Assembly (NCBI GenBank): GCA_902806565.1
Contig: CADCXA010000004.1
Location: 1 to 64,000, forward strand
DNA: 64,000 bases
Reading direction: 5' to 3'
Source: Hypoxylon rubiginosum
Taxonomy: Eukaryota; Ascomycota; Sordariomycetes; Xylariales; Hypoxylaceae
The notes beneath the pieces are model-generated. The model did no database searches and was not told the DNA's origin. It was given only the letters and a program-made list of their open reading frames with translations. The translations under genes and the position numbers were made by a program. This document shows, one piece after another, positions 1 through 16,400 of the stretch; the stretch's first letter is position 1, and each line of letters begins with the position of its first letter.

Positions 1-1480
1 AACTTAATTAAATTCTTTTTAATTAATAAAAATTTAATAAAAATTAAATTAATAAATACTTATTTAAAAGGAATTGAAATACTTTTTTTTAAATATAAAA
101 CATACTGTTTATTAAAATTAAACCTTAATAAAATAAATATATAAAAACTAAATTAAAAGAAATTAATTTTATAAAATTAAAAGTAAATAAAACTAAGTTA
201 ATAAATATTAAAAAATATATAAAATATATAAAAACTAAACTAATATAAATCTTAATTATAAATATTAATATAAAACAAATTAACTTAAAAAAACCAAACA
301 TTATTATTATTAATTTAGAAATTATTAAAATATAAAAAATAAAATTAATAAATAATACTTTAATAAAAGATAATTTAATAATAATTAAGTTATTAAAATA
401 TAATATTAAAAAAAGTTATTTTATAGTTATTTTATTATTAGAAATTAATATAAAATATAATTAACCGTTGTTGTAATTTTATATATTAAATAAAAATAAG
501 TTATTAATATTAAAAATAATGTTTTAAAATATTAATATAATAATTATTTAAATATTATAATAAAGTATAATTTTAATATTTTATAATTAATAAAATATTA
601 TAAATAATAATAAATATAAAGAATATATTAAAAATATATTAATTAATATAAATATTTAATTAATATAAATATTTAATTAATATTAAAACATTATATATAA
701 TAAAAATAATATTTAAAGAAAAACTGTTTTAATGTAATATTTAAATAAGTTATATAATAAATTTAAGTTATATATAACTTAAGGTATTATATAATATTTT
801 AACATTTTAATATTTTAACATTTTAATATTTTAATTTTATTATAATATATTATTAATATTTAAATAATAAAACTGTTAAAAATAAACTAATAAAAAAAAA
901 CTTATAAATTATTATTATAAAATCTTTTATATAAAATAAATATATTTTTATATAAAATAAAAATAATAAAGTTAAAATTTTATATAATAATAATAATAAA
1001 AAATTAAAAAAGTTTTTATATATATAAAAGAAATATTTTTAAAGAATAATTATAAATTTTAAAAATATTATTAATTATTAACTTTAAGTATATTTTAAAA
1101 TTATTAAATATATATATAATATTTTATAATTAAAATTTTTATTATAAATATATATATATTTTAAAAAAAAAAGTTAAATTAAAATATATATAATTATAAT
1201 ATAAAAAACTAAAAAATAAATTAAATATTTTAATAAAAAAGAATTTTTATTATATTATATAAAAAAATAAATATATTTTTAGTTAGTTAAATATAAATAT
1301 ATTTATAAATATAAATACTTAAAAAAATTATAATAAAAAAATATAAAAATTTTTTAAAGTTATTATAAAATTTCTTTTTATATTATAAATTAAAAACTGG
1401 TTTTATATTATTTTAAGTTTTTTTTTTAATTGGTTCTTATTTTTTTTTTATAAAATATATATAAACTAGTATATAACGTA
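1..1480 (+). repeat. Left copy of a long direct repeat
   Basis: This stretch aligns by eye with 25,898-27,125 in the same orientation, over nearly its whole length. It contains about 300 bp (roughly 555-850) that the right copy lacks. The copy probably starts before the window, since the right copy's match begins exactly at base 1. Where the copies differ near their right ends, this one mostly has A or T where the other keeps G or C (for example around 1,450-1,475), as expected if both were mutated by RIP and this one more strongly. Confidence 0.8.
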
Positions 1481-4400
1481 AAACACCAGCCTAGGCGATA
1501 TATAATAACCTTTATTTATATAAATTTAATAATACCGCGATTTAATTTTACTTTATTTTTTTAATTTTTAATATACACACGTCGTAAAAAATATATATTT
1601 TACGATATTTTTATTATCTATATAAGTGTTAGTTAAATATATTAATATATTTATAATTAATATATTACTAACAGGTTTTTTACGATCGGCGTTTATAGTA
1701 TTTTAATAAATTAATTAAATATCCGTAGCTTTTATAATTTAAAAGATATAAAAACTAATTAACTTTACCTTATATTTTATATATAAATTATATATAATAT
1801 TAAAGGTAATTATAATATTATTTTATACTTTTTTAAAAAACCATATTATTTTAAATTTTTCTACCCTATGTTTTTTTATATATTATTCCACCGCTATATA
1901 ATTCTAAAAAAACCTTTTTCTTTTTTTTTTAATAACATCCAATAAATATTATTATAACTCTTAAATTGTTTATATTATATAATATAAATTTCACCGTTGA
2001 TTTTTTATAAATATAAGAACTTTTTATTAAAATTATTTTTATAATTTAAATAAAATATATTATATATAATATAATAAAAGTATTTAAAACTCCAAAAAAC
2101 ATTATTTATATTAATTATTTTAAGTTATAAAAGCTTGATTATCTATTAAAAGCCATTTTTATTTAAGGTTTAATGTTAGTTTTATTTTTATTTTTTGTTT
2201 AACTTATATTTATTAATATATTATAACGGTACTTAATAAAACGTTAATAATATAACTGTTTATTATAATATTAAAAGTCCCGATTATATTATAGAAAAAT
2301 AAAGCCGTTAAAAAAAAAACGGTATATTTTGTTAGTTAAAACTAGGTAGTTTTTAAGCTATAAAAAAATACGTATTTTAAAAGATTTTTATTTTTATTTA
2401 TTTATAGATTTATAATTATTAAAAAGTTTTATAATTATATTTTTTTGGTTTTTTATTTTAAGTAATTTATAATAAATAAGTTGTTTTAAGTTATATATTA
2501 AGTGTATTAAAAAAGGTAAAAAAAAAAAAGGGTATTTAAATTAAAAATATATAAAAAATTAATAAAATAAATCTTGTTTTTTAAATAAAACTTATTAATA
2601 AGTCTTATTATTAAATATTTTTTATTTATATAAAAAATTAATCGTTAAAACTGTTTCTTTTATATAAAAAATAATTAAAATTAAATAATAAATATAAAGG
2701 ATATTATATTTATTTTTATAATATTTATAGGTTATAATAAATTTAAAATATAATAGAAATTATATTTATAATATAGATTTTTTTTATTGGTTTTTATTTC
2801 CTTTTTATATATACTTTTTTATTATTTATTACTTTTATTTAAAAAATAAAATAAACTTAAGTTTTATTTTTACTTACTTTATTATATATTATAATCTTTT
2901 ATTTAAATTATAAATAAAAAAATTAAATTTAAATAATTAATAAAAAATTAAAAATTTTTACTAATACTTAAAATTTAATTAAATGGTTAAAAAATATTAA
3001 AAATAATTTTATTTATTATATTAATTAAAATACCTAGGTTTTATATATAACTTTTTTTAATTTTTCTTAAAAAAACCCTTAGATTTTAAAATAAACCGGT
3101 TTTAATCTAACCTTTAAAAAAGGTTATAAAAAGATAATTTTATATAATATTAATAAGAACAAAATAAATTAACCAGTTAAAAATATAATTACTTATTTAA
3201 AAAACCTAATAAATAATAAAAAGTTATTTATATAAATAATAAACACTTATAAACGCTAGGAAATAGTAATTTAATTAAACGGGCACACTTAATAAAAAAG
3301 AATAATTATCGGAGCTTAACTTATAACTAAAACTCTTTTTTTAATTACCGTTAAAAAATTATATTATAATTAATACTTATATATATATTAATATTATATA
3401 TAATTTAAATTTATAGTTTTATTATATAAATTTATATATTTATACTATAAATTTAGTTTTTATATAAATAAGTTATTTATAATAATATTATTTTTTTATA
3501 ATTTATTAACAGTTTTTAAAAGTTATTATTATTTAAGTTTAAATAATTATATTAATTTATAAGTTATTTTATAATTATAAAAATCGGTAATTTGAATTTA
3601 TATAGAAATTAATTTTATAATTTTCTTTTTAATTTAAATAATAAATAAATATATATATATAAAGAATTATAATATATTTAAAAATAAATAAAAGATTAAT
3701 AAAAATAGAAAATTATTTATAACAGAAAAATAAAAATAAAAATAACTTATAATAAGCTTATTATTAAAAGTAAATAATACTTATATATAATTTATTCTTT
3801 AAATTTAAAAAAACGATTAATACCGATTTATATTTAATAAAAAAGTTATAGCTTCAGTTAATGCTTTTTTTTTACTAGCGATAAAAAGTGTAATTTATTA
3901 AAACCTATTACTTAAAATAACTATATATATATACCTATAAAATCTGTTTTTTTATAAGTTTCTTATTTTAATATAAAACTTAAAAAAGTTTCTAATAATA
4001 TCTGGTTTTATACTTTAAATTTTATAATAATAAAAGTTAATATAAACGTATATTTTATTTTATTAAAAAGTTTATTAAAAACTGTTAATATATTTTATTT
4101 TAACCTATAAATCTTATTAAAAAAAAAAATAATAACTTTTTATTTAATTTATTAAAATAAATATTTTATATAAAAAGGAAAAATATTAATATAATTTTTA
4201 ATAGTTATATTATAATAAAAATATTTATATTCACCAAATAAATAAATAAATCTAAATTAAGTATAAATATTTTTATAATATATTTTACTTTATTTATTAT
4301 TTTAAACACCTAATAGTTATTTTTTATTAATATAACTAATATATTTTTTATAAAAAGTAAATAGGTTAATATTTTTAAATCTAACTTATTTATTATTTAA

Positions 4401-7400
4401 AATGTTTTAATAAGTATATTTATTTTGTTTTTTTATATATACTTAAAAATATATTTAAATAAAAATATAAATACCTTTTAACCGTGTTTTTTTATAAATG
4501 TAAAGCAAGTTTAAAGGTTTATTATATATTATATAAAGTTTAATAATATAATAGTTTTATATTTATAATTTAAAGATATATTTTTAAATTATATTAATTT
4601 TATATTTAGTATATTTATATTTTTTATAATTTATTAGTTATAGTGTAAGTGACTTAATAAATTAATAAACCGAGTATTTAATATTTATATTTATTAATTA
4701 AAAAATATAATATTTATAAATTACTTTTAAAGTTAGTAACTATAAATATAAAATATATTTTTCTTTTTTATATTTATTTTAAATATATATTTTATATTAT
4801 TATAAGTATATTTATTTATAGGTTTTAAAAAATATAATAAAAATAATTTTTATATTAATTTAAACTAATAAAAGTCCTTATAAAAAATAATAATAAATAT
4901 ACTTTTAAAATGTTTTTTATATTAATTTTATATTTTTTAAAGTTACTTATAAATTTTATTAAAATCTATTTTATTTATTATATTATATTTATTTATAATT
5001 AAAATATCTATTTATTTTTAAACAGTTTTTTTTTTAAAAAAGATTCTTTAAAACTTGTTATTAAATAAGTTTATTATAAAATAAATAATTATTTTATTTA
5101 TATATACTTTTATAAATTTTAACGTAATTATAAGCTTAATTTATTTGCGAGTATTTTTACTTTTAAAAGTTTTAATTAAAATTTTAATCACGATATTCTT
5201 TTTAGTTTCACCTTTTTTATTAAAATAAAATAATAACTAGTAATTATTAAGGTTTAATAAATCTTTTATGTTATTAAATAATTTTATTAACTATTATATT
5301 TTTACTTTATTTAAGTGTTAAAAAATAATATATAAAATTATTAATTATTTATAATTTAAATTATTTTATTCTATTAAAACGTTGGTAATATCTACCTAAA
5401 AATAATTATAATAATACTTAATTATAATTATTATTAAACGTATTTATTCCTTATATTAATTAAGTTATATTATAAATTATAATATAAAATTCTTATTTAA
5501 ATTTATAAGGTTTTTATTTTTAAGTTTATAAAACGTTAAATTTACCTATAAATTAATATTTATATTTATACCTAATGTTAATATAAAAACACTTTATTAT
5601 TATTTATTATTTAATTCTTTAGCTATATTTATAAATGTTTTTTAATTTAATAATGAAATTTTTATTTTTTATTTTTATGTTTAAGTTATAATAGTTTATT
5701 TAATATACGTATTATTTTTTAATAAGTTATTAATTTTAATATTAATATTATTAACTATTATATAATAATATTATAGTTTTTTTTTTAATAGAAAATCTAA
5801 TAATTTATAGTAGTTTTTTATATAAAACCTTTATTATAATTATAAAATAAACGGCTTAAATATAAAGGTATTTTTATATTATATCTATTTTATAATATTT
5901 TATATATTTTTAAAAAAAATAAATAATTGTTAAAACTTTTTTATATTATTAGCTAGCTTATTATTTACGTTGTTTTTTTCCTCGGTGTTATAATTCTTGT
6001 TATTTTATAGATACTTTATATTTATTTTATTATTTTAATTTATATAAATATCTTATATTTTTATATTTTATATAACGTTTTTTTTAGATTTCTTTATAAA
6101 ATTAAAATTATTATTAATAAACTATAAATAATAATTTAAATTTTTTTTATAAGCTTTTTAAATCTTTAAAAACGTTTTGGAATTTTTATTAAGAAAATCC
6201 TTCTATAAAATAAAAAAGTTAAGGCGAAATATAACATTTTAATTATACGTAAAGTTTTTTTTAAAATTTAAAGGGAATTTCCTTATTAAAAAAAAGGTTT
6301 AAATCTTATTTTTAGTTATTATTTTTTAATAAAACCTAGTGGTAGCTAGCTTGCTAATAAATTTAATATAATTAATTATCCACTTTTTTATTTAGCTTAT
6401 TTTATAGTATATTTATATATAAAATTTAATAATTATATTAATAAGAAAAACGTAATTATATAAATATAAATAATAAAATATAAGGTTATAATATTAATAT
6501 ATTTTAAAAATATTTAGTTTAACACTTATAACTTTGTTTAAAAAAACAAATAATTTTATAGTTAATATATTATTTTTATTGTTAATAATTAAAACTAGTT
6601 TTTATAAATGTTTTTATTAGTTTTATATTATTTAATATAAGGATTTATAATATATTTAACGTTATTAAAACTTAAAGTAGTAAAATATATTATAGTTTAA
6701 AATATAATTATATATATTAATAAAAAAAAGCTTTTTTTCTAAAAAAACTTTATTAAAAATTTAAATCATTAGATTTTATACTATTTTATTCCGGTTTTTA
6801 TTATTAATAAAATTTAATAACTTTATTAAGATATTAAAATAAGTAATTAAAAAAGTTAGTTTTTAATACGTGGGTGTTTTTAATTTAGTGGTATAGTTTA
6901 TAATATAATAAAATAAAATAAGAATTTATATTTTTATAAAAATTATAGTAAAATTATAATTATAATATAAAATAGTTATTATAATTTTATTTTATTATAT
7001 GTAATATAAAAAACAACATTAAATTTATAATATATTGTTATTATTAATATATATTTATTTAATTAATAATTAAAACCATTTAAAGTAATATTATTTTATT
7101 ATATAATAGCTTTTTTTTATTTTTATTCTTATTTTAATATATTTGTAACATATAATATTACATTTATACTTTTATAAAATAATTACTATATATTATATTT
7201 ACTGTTTTTATTTAACCGTAAGATAATTTAGATTTATTTTTAATGTTTTTTTTAGTTATAAATAGTTATTTATTTTATTTTAAACCATTAACTTAAAAAT
7301 ATTATAGTTAAAATTTTTTTAAAAGTGTTTATTAACCTAGGTTAAAAACTGTTATATTTTTTTAAACCTGTTAGTTATAATATTTATAATTAGATTTTTA

Positions 7401-10400
7401 ATTTTTATATTATTAAAAAACTATAAAAAACCGTGTAAATAAAAGGTACTTTAATTATTTATTTTAATAACATCGAAATATTAATATATTAAGTTAAATA
7501 TACTATTTATAATATTAATATAAATAATTTCTTAGAAGAATGTTTTTATATAATTATAAAACTAATAAATAGTTAATATGGGATCTTAGTTTATTTTTTT
7601 TAATATAAGTAGGTGCTTTTTTAGTAAATATTTATTTAATTATTATTAAATTTATTATAAATAATATAAGTTATAAAATTATCTATTTATTTTAATATAA
7701 ATAAGTGATAATAAATTATTTAAGTTTACTATAAATTAAATTATAAATAAACTATATTAAAATATTAAATTTTTTATTATATTATATTAATAAACTTTCT
7801 TTTTATTAAAAAATGGTTATTAATAATTAAACATAGTAATTTTTTTTAGTAATTTTAATATATTTAAGTTACTAATTAGTTTATATTTTTATAATTTTTA
7901 ACTAGCTTATAATAATTTTTTACAAATAATAAATTCGGATAAAATTTAAATTTAATAAAAAAAAGATTTCTTTATTTAAGTTTAACTAATTTCTTTATTA
8001 TTATTTTTTATAATCTAATTAAACATAAGAAAAGAAAAAATAAAATAAGTTATAATAACGTTATTATATTAATATAGTTTAATAAAAGTTTATATTTTTA
8101 AATTAAAACTTTATTTTAAAATATTATTTTTATTAAGTTATTGTTTTTTATTTAATATTACCAGACCTTTTTATTTATAAAAAAAGATTTTAATAAATAT
8201 TTTTATAAAAAAATAAAGGTTTTATATAATTATAAATTAATCTTTTAAATATATTTATAAATATAACTAACTTTTTATAGTTTATTATTTCGTTATTTTA
8301 AAGTTAAAATTATTATTTAACTTTTTTATAATTAACGGTATTTTTATTACACGAAGGGATTTTTAAATAAAAAGTATTTTTTTAACGTTATTAGCCTGGT
8401 TATTACCAAGTAAAAAAAAGCCGGATAAGCTAGCTATTATAAATAACTTAAATTTTTACTTTATATTAATAAAAGTATCTATAAATAATTTATTAATAAA
8501 AAGTTTATTAAAAAAAAAACATTATTTATTATAATCTTTTTTTTATTTTAAATTATTTATATTTAGTTATTTTTATTAATATTATTATTATTTAAAAGTT
8601 TTTTTATAAGGTATAAGTTTTTAATTGTTTTATTAAGTTTATTAGGTTTATTTATTATTATTTCGCTTTTAATTTATTTATTTTTACTTTTATTAATATT
8701 AAATATAAGTAACCGGTTACCTTATAAAAATATATATCTAGATTATTTTATAGTTTTTTATATTAGGTTTAATATATATATTATATGTTATAATATTTTA
8801 ATAAATATAATCTTATTTAAATCCCTTTATATATTTTAAAAGTTATTATTTATATTAATATTAAAATATAAGTGGTTATTTTTTATTAACTATTATAATG
8901 TTATTATTATAATAGATTTTTAAAGGTTTAAATATAATAATAGATTTTTTATTTTTAGTTAATTAAAATTATATTATAAAATATAAATATTACTTATAAT
9001 ATCCTTTAAATTTTTAAATAAAACTTTTATTATAATTATTATATTATTTATAAGAATTATTATATAGCTTATAATTTTATAATAAAAAATGTTAAAAGGT
9101 TATTTAGTTTTTAAGTTTAAAAATAACTTGGTAATTATAATAAAAACTAATATAATAATAAAAAATCTTTTTTTTAACAGCTATAAAACCTTAATAATAA
9201 AAAAAAACAAATATATATAAGATTTTTAAAGTATTATTAAATAATAAGTGGTTAAAATCTTTTTATATTTAATATTAATAATATATTTCCTATATATAAT
9301 TATTTATATTTTTTATTAATATAAAAAACAATTTATATAATTAAACTAATATAAATATTAAATAAAATTAAAGAAAAGTAGTTTTTTAAAACGAATTAAA
9401 AATTACAGTAAAAATAAATTTTATATATAAATTATTAGTTTATTTAATAAATATTATATAAAGTAAAAACAGTATTAATTTATAAGTAGTTTATTAAAAT
9501 TATAAATGTTAAATAAAAAGTTATAAATATAAAATGCCTTGTTTTTAAGGTTTATTAACCTTAAAAATAATTATTAAATAAAAGCATTTATTTTTTTATT
9601 AAATTTATAGTTTATAATTATTAAAAGATTATTAATATATTTTTAATATTAATTAGATTTTTCTGTATTTTATTTTAATTTATTTAGTAGATTTATTATA
9701 TATTAAATAAAAGGTGTAATTAAACCATTTTAAAAAATAAAGTATATATTTAAAAAAGGGAAGTTAAAAAATTAAAATATAATAAAAACTAAAAAAATTA
9801 TATTATTTTTATAAGTAAAAAAACTATATTTATATGTTTATATAAATAATTTATAAAAAGGAAAACTAACGTTAATATAATAAATAGTAATAAAAAAAAT
9901 AATAATAAAAGAAAGAGATTTTAATAATAATTTAATAACTTTTAATTAAGTAAATAAATTTTAATTAATAAATAATATTAAATATAAAATATATAAAGGG
10001 TTTTTAAATAAAATACTATAAAAAGAAAAATAGATTTTTTAAATATATAATTTAATATAAAAAATACTATATATTATAATAAAAATAATTATATTATTAA
10101 TCCGTAAAAATTATTATATATTTTTATATTTATTAAAAATATTATTATATTAAATACCTTCTTAATAACTTATTATTTTTACTTATTTTAACTTTTATTT
10201 TTTTTTATAATTTATATTGTTTTTTTTTCCCTTTTTTTATTTTTTTTATTAAATCTAAGAAATATATTTCCCTTATTATTTTTTACTAACCTTTAAAAAT
10301 AACTGCTTTTTTTATTATATTACGTTGTTATTTATTAGTATAAATAGAGCGCTTAGGTTTTACTTATATATAAAATTAATAATTTTAATATTATTAGTTT

Positions 10401-13400
10401 ATATAAATATTAAGGGTTTATAAATAAAAAATAATTTAATAATATTAATTTATTAAAAATCGCCGGGTTATTTATGTAATAATGTTAAAATTATTTACCT
10501 TTATACACCATGTTATTAAAAGTGTTACCAGTTTATTATTTAAAGATATTAAACTAATATTTTTTTATATTTTAACGTGGACCTTATAAACTTTTTTTTA
10601 ATATTTTAAAACCGGGAATAATTATAATTTTTAGATAATTCTAGCCTTTTTTATTAGTTGTTAAACTATTTATATAATAATGTTAAAAAACCACTTACTT
10701 TTATATTTTATATTATTAAGAATTAAATTTCTAAGAATATTAAACTAATATTTTTTTTTATTTTAATATAAACTTAATATAATTAATTATTAATTAACCT
10801 AATAAAAAAGATCAAAAAAAAAATACTAACTTTTAAATAAAAATCGTTTTATAAAAAAAGTAAATATATACGTAATAAAATAATATAAAAAACTTATATT
10901 AAAATTTTATAAAACTTAAATTTAGTTATTTAATAAAATTAATTATAAAAAGAAAAATAATAAATAACATTATATTATAAAATAAATATATTTATAAAAA
11001 TATTAAACTTAATAAATAATAATAACTATAAAAAGCTATAAATAAGTAGATATTTAAATATAAAAAAACCATCTCTTTATTATTTTTAATTTTAAAACCT
11101 AGATATAAATATTATAAATATTATTAATTTAATATATTTAATATAAATTTTATAAAGTAACACCTTATAATTATAACTTTTTTTTTTATTTTAAATTATA
11201 GGTTTTATATTAGTTTAATTTATTTATCTTCTTTTATTATAATAATATTATTATAAATTAAAAAAATATTTATTTATTACTATTAAAATTATTAATTTAT
11301 TAACTAGAGTAATATTATTTTTTTGTTTCTTACTTAAACTTATATAAAACCAGGTTTTACTTTTTTAAAATAAAGAATTTCCTAATATTTTTATAATTTA
11401 AAATTTATAATTACTGCTTATTTTTATTTTTTAGTGTATAAATGTTAAAATAATAAAAAAGTTATTATAATTATTAATAATATTAACTTTTAAAATATTT
11501 AAATAATTAATAACTTAAAAAAACTAATATAAAATATTATTATAATTAATAACTTAAATTTTATTTAATAATAAGTCGCGAAGGTTAATTTTATTATTAT
11601 AATTTTATAAATATTTTAATAAAAAGCTAATTAGTTTATATAAATGTTAATTAAATATAACTTATTTAAAACTTTTAAAACTTATAATAAAAGGTTTTAT
11701 TTTATATAAATTTATAGGATTTATATACCATTTATTTAATAATTAAAATATAACATTTTATAATATTAACCCGCTATTTAACCATAGAATATTTATAAAG
11801 TTATAGATATATCTCCGTAAAAAAAAGTTATAAAGTAATAATCTTTTAAAAAAAAAATCTTATATATTTTATATATTTATTTTATTTAATAAAAATACCC
11901 GGTTAAAATTCTTATAATATTATAAAAACAATTATATAAATTTAAATTTTAGCTAGATATATAGTTATATTAATAAAGTTATAGGTTAATTAAAAGATAA
12001 ATATATAGTTAAAATAAAATATATATTAAATATTTTAAAAAAAATATTACTTATATTTATTATTATTTCTTAGGTTTTATATTTTAGTATATAAGGATTT
12101 ATAAAGTTGATATTTATAATATTATTTTAGTTTATATTTAAATTAAGATTAAGATATATAAAAAAATAAAAGGTATATAAAAGTAGTGGTAACAATATAA
12201 TTATAAATAAAAATACCAGTAAAACATTTTTAATTTTTAAAAAACTAGTTATAAAATCTATTATTAATATAACCTTTTACTTAATATTAACTATTATAAT
12301 TAAAGGTGTTAATATTATTTAACCGAATTAATTACCACTTAAAAATAATCTTTTTATATTTTTTATAAAACCGGCTTTTTTTATTAATAAAAAGGTTAAT
12401 ATAATAAAACATATATAGTTTTTATATTTAAAATTAAGTTTTAATATATTAAACAAGCTTTTAGTTTTATAAATTACAATAAATATAAACTTTAGTAAAA
12501 CTAACTTATATTAATAAGATCTTACCTTAATATTTTTATTATTATTTACTTTGTATTTTATATATAACTTTATTTAAAAAGTTTTTAAAAATAAAAAACC
12601 TACTTAAAAATGGTAAAAAATTACTTAAAAATAAATAAATTAATCTTTTAATATTATTAAAATTATAATAATAATAACTTTAAATATTAATAAAAAAGAT
12701 ATAAATTTATTTATATCTAAATGTTTTTAAAATATAATTTATATAATTTTATATATTTTTTTAAAGGATAATAAAATGGTTATAATTTATTAGTAATAAA
12801 TTAAATTAAATTTTTCTTTAGTATTTAAATTAGTTTTATTATTTGTTAAATCATGCTTTTATTTAAAAAAAATAAGTTTTATAGTAAAATAAAAATTTTT
12901 ACTTAATTTTTCCTTATTTTACTTTTTATTTTTATTTATAATAATAAATAAATTCTAGATTTTTAAATAAAAAGTTAATATAAAAAAACTATAATATTAA
13001 CTATAATAAAATATATATTTAATAGTTTTATTATTATAATAATAATTAATATAAACATTTTAAAAATTATATTTTATAGCTTATAATATAACTATATAAG
13101 AATTTTAAAACCTTTTTTTTTTTATATAGTTTTAATATTTAAATTAATATAATTTACGTAACTTTAATATTTAAAATAAAACTATATTAATATTTATTTA
13201 TAACGAACTTTTAAAACCTTTTTTTAAACTAACGTATTTTAAATTAAAATATAATAGATTTTATATAAGTAAATTAACTAAAAATTATATAATAAAACTT
13301 TTTAATAAAAATATAAACCTATATATATTAAAAGGGATATTATTTTAATAAGTTTTTTAAATTATATTAAATATAATTAATGTGTTTTATAATAAGGCCG

Positions 13401-16400
13401 TTACTTATTTTAATATAAACGATATAAATAACATAGATTAAATAAGGGATGATATTAAATTTAATAAAATCAAAATAACCGATTAAATAATTTCTTAAAT
13501 AATTAAAATAAATAAAAAAAAATTAAAATTTATATTAAAAAGTAATAAATATATAATAACGCGGATTTCGTTATAATCGTAATAAGCCGCGTTATACTAT
13601 AACTTAAACTTATTTTATTTAGTTTTTATTTTTTTATAAATTTTATTAATTATAAATAAAACCACTATATATTTAACTTTTATAATAACTAAATATATAA
13701 TAAACTTTTTAAGGTTTAAAAACTTAACTACTTTAATATTAAAGTTTAAAAGTATATTTTAAAATAATATTTAAAAGGTAAATATATTGTTAAATAAATT
13801 CTTATAATAGTTTTCTTTAAATAAAAATTAAACCTTATAATTTTATTATAAATAAAATTATATAAATATGTTAAATATAAGAACCATATAAATATAAAAA
13901 TAAAAAAAAGGATATAAATAAAACAATATAAAATCAAAAAGAAACAAAAGGTTAAAAATTAAATATTTATAAAATAAATAAATAATTACCGAAATATTAT
14001 AAAAATTATAAAACTGGAGAATATATTAAATATATAACGGCTATTTTCACGATAATAATATCCTTTAAAATAAAAATTAATAAGTTTTTTTTACTAGGTA
14101 TAATAAAAGGATATAAATAATTAAATATATATTTAAATTTACGTTCCGTGTATTAATTTTCTTTTTTTTCTTTTATATATATAAGTAATTTATATGTTAT
14201 TATTTTTTACTAAGTAAATATAATAAATATAAAAGTGGTTAATAGTTACTTATTATATAATAGTTTATTATTTATATAAATACTTAAAAATATTAAAATA
14301 TATAATAATCCTTATAAATAACATCCCTTTTTATAATTAAATTTCTTTTTATAACTAAAAAAATAATTAAAATTAAAATTAAAATAATATCTAATATAAA
14401 ATAAGCTTAAGTAAATTAAAACAATATATAGGATATATTAATATTAAAAACATATATAATACACTTTTAAAGTTATTTTATTTTAAATAAATATTAATAT
14501 TATTTAATTTATTTATTTTAAACTAAATAATAAATATATTTATTTTATTATATGGCTTTTTTATTTAATAAAAATAGTTTAAGTTACAGATTATATAATT
14601 TCTTTATATTTTTACGTTTATATTAGCTTTTTATATATAACCTTTAAATAAAAGAAGGTTAAATTTTTATATTTTATAATTATATTATATTTTTAGCTTA
14701 AAATACTTTTTTTAGTTATTAAAAATTAATATTATAGGTATTATATTTAATTTACTTATATATATTATATTTTATTATATTTTAAAATATAGTAAAGTAT
14801 TTTATAAATATATAAAAAATATTATAATTTCTTTTTTTTTTAACGACTATATTTATTATAAAAAATAAACTATTTTATTTTCTTTTAAATTCTTTAAATT
14901 TTTTATTAGATTATATAAGTTATTTTTTACTGGTGTTTAAATGTTATTTAATAAATAATAATAACCTAAGAATATAAAATTATATAAATAATAAAAATAT
15001 TAGTTAATAATTATATTAGTTATAATAATAATATAATTAATAAGTTATAAATTAAAATTAAACTATTATTAAGATTTTAGTTTATATTATTAAAATAAAA
15101 ATATAAATCTATTGGTAATTTTATTATTTAAATGAAATTATTAGCTTGCTGGTAATAAAAGAAATAATAGTAAAAAAGAAATACCTTTTAATATTTATAG
15201 TTTAATATTTTATTAGTTTTTTAATTATTTTTTTTATTTTATAATTAGTATTATAATATATATTTAAATATTAAAATGTGGTAAATAAAAAATATATTAT
15301 AGTAATTTTATTAAATATATAATATAATATTAAAACCTTAATAATTTAATATATATTATTTTAAAAAAAAGCTAGTAATATAGTTTTATATACCTAGGTT
15401 TTTATTTATATAAAAGGTAGTAAACAATAAATAAAAGTCCAAAAAAACAAAGTTTAAATGATAAAATATAACGTATATATACGTAAAAATTCATTCCTAA
15501 ATATATTATTAATATTTTATTTTCGCTTTTTAATATTATAATTATTTATTTAATAAGATATTTCCTTGGTTTTATATAATAAATATCAGCTAATAAACAA
15601 AAAATATAACATGTAAATAATAAAAAGAAAAAAGATAAATATATATATTTTTAAATTTTAAGTTTATTAAAAAATAATAATAAAACATAAAATAAAAAAA
15701 AAAAATAATATATTAATTTTTACCGGTTATAACTTATAATATATTTTTATGTTAAAAAAATATTTTCAGGCAAGTAATATTATAAGTACTACTATTTTTT
15801 TAAAACTAATAAAATTAAAAAAATATTTAAATAAATAAAAAATACCTTTTATTATAAAATAATAATAAATTAATTAAAAAGCTATATTTAAATAAGAAAA
15901 AAAGCCTTAGTTATTATATTATTTACTGTTAAATAAGGATATAAAAATAAGAAACAGTTATTATAAAATGTTATAAATTATAACATTATAATAAAAAAAT
16001 ACTATAAGAACTTATTAATATAAAAAAGAAAAACCCCTTTAAAAAAAAAGGTGTATTTTTCTAAATAATATACGTTTTACTAGATATAAAATATTTTAAT
16101 ATTTCTTTTTTATTAGTTTAAATAAACTTATTTAATTTATTATTTCTTAAACATTTTATTTTTTAATAATATATAACTAGTTAAATATATGTTTTATTAT
16201 ATTATAACTTTAAAAAATTTACTTATTTACTAAGTAACTATTTTAAAATACCAATTAATAATATCTTAATTATATATTAATACCATTTTCACTTTTAAAA
16301 AGAAATACTTATATTAAAATTTTTCTTTAATATATTATTAATTAAATATATTAATATGTTTTATATAAAAACCTTTTAAAACTTTACCAACTATTTAAAT

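Noticed and set aside
13746..13937. 63-codon minus-strand ORF in the AT block
   Set aside because: Low-complexity Phe/Ile/Tyr/Leu composition expected by chance from A/T-only DNA; no neighbours or motifs.
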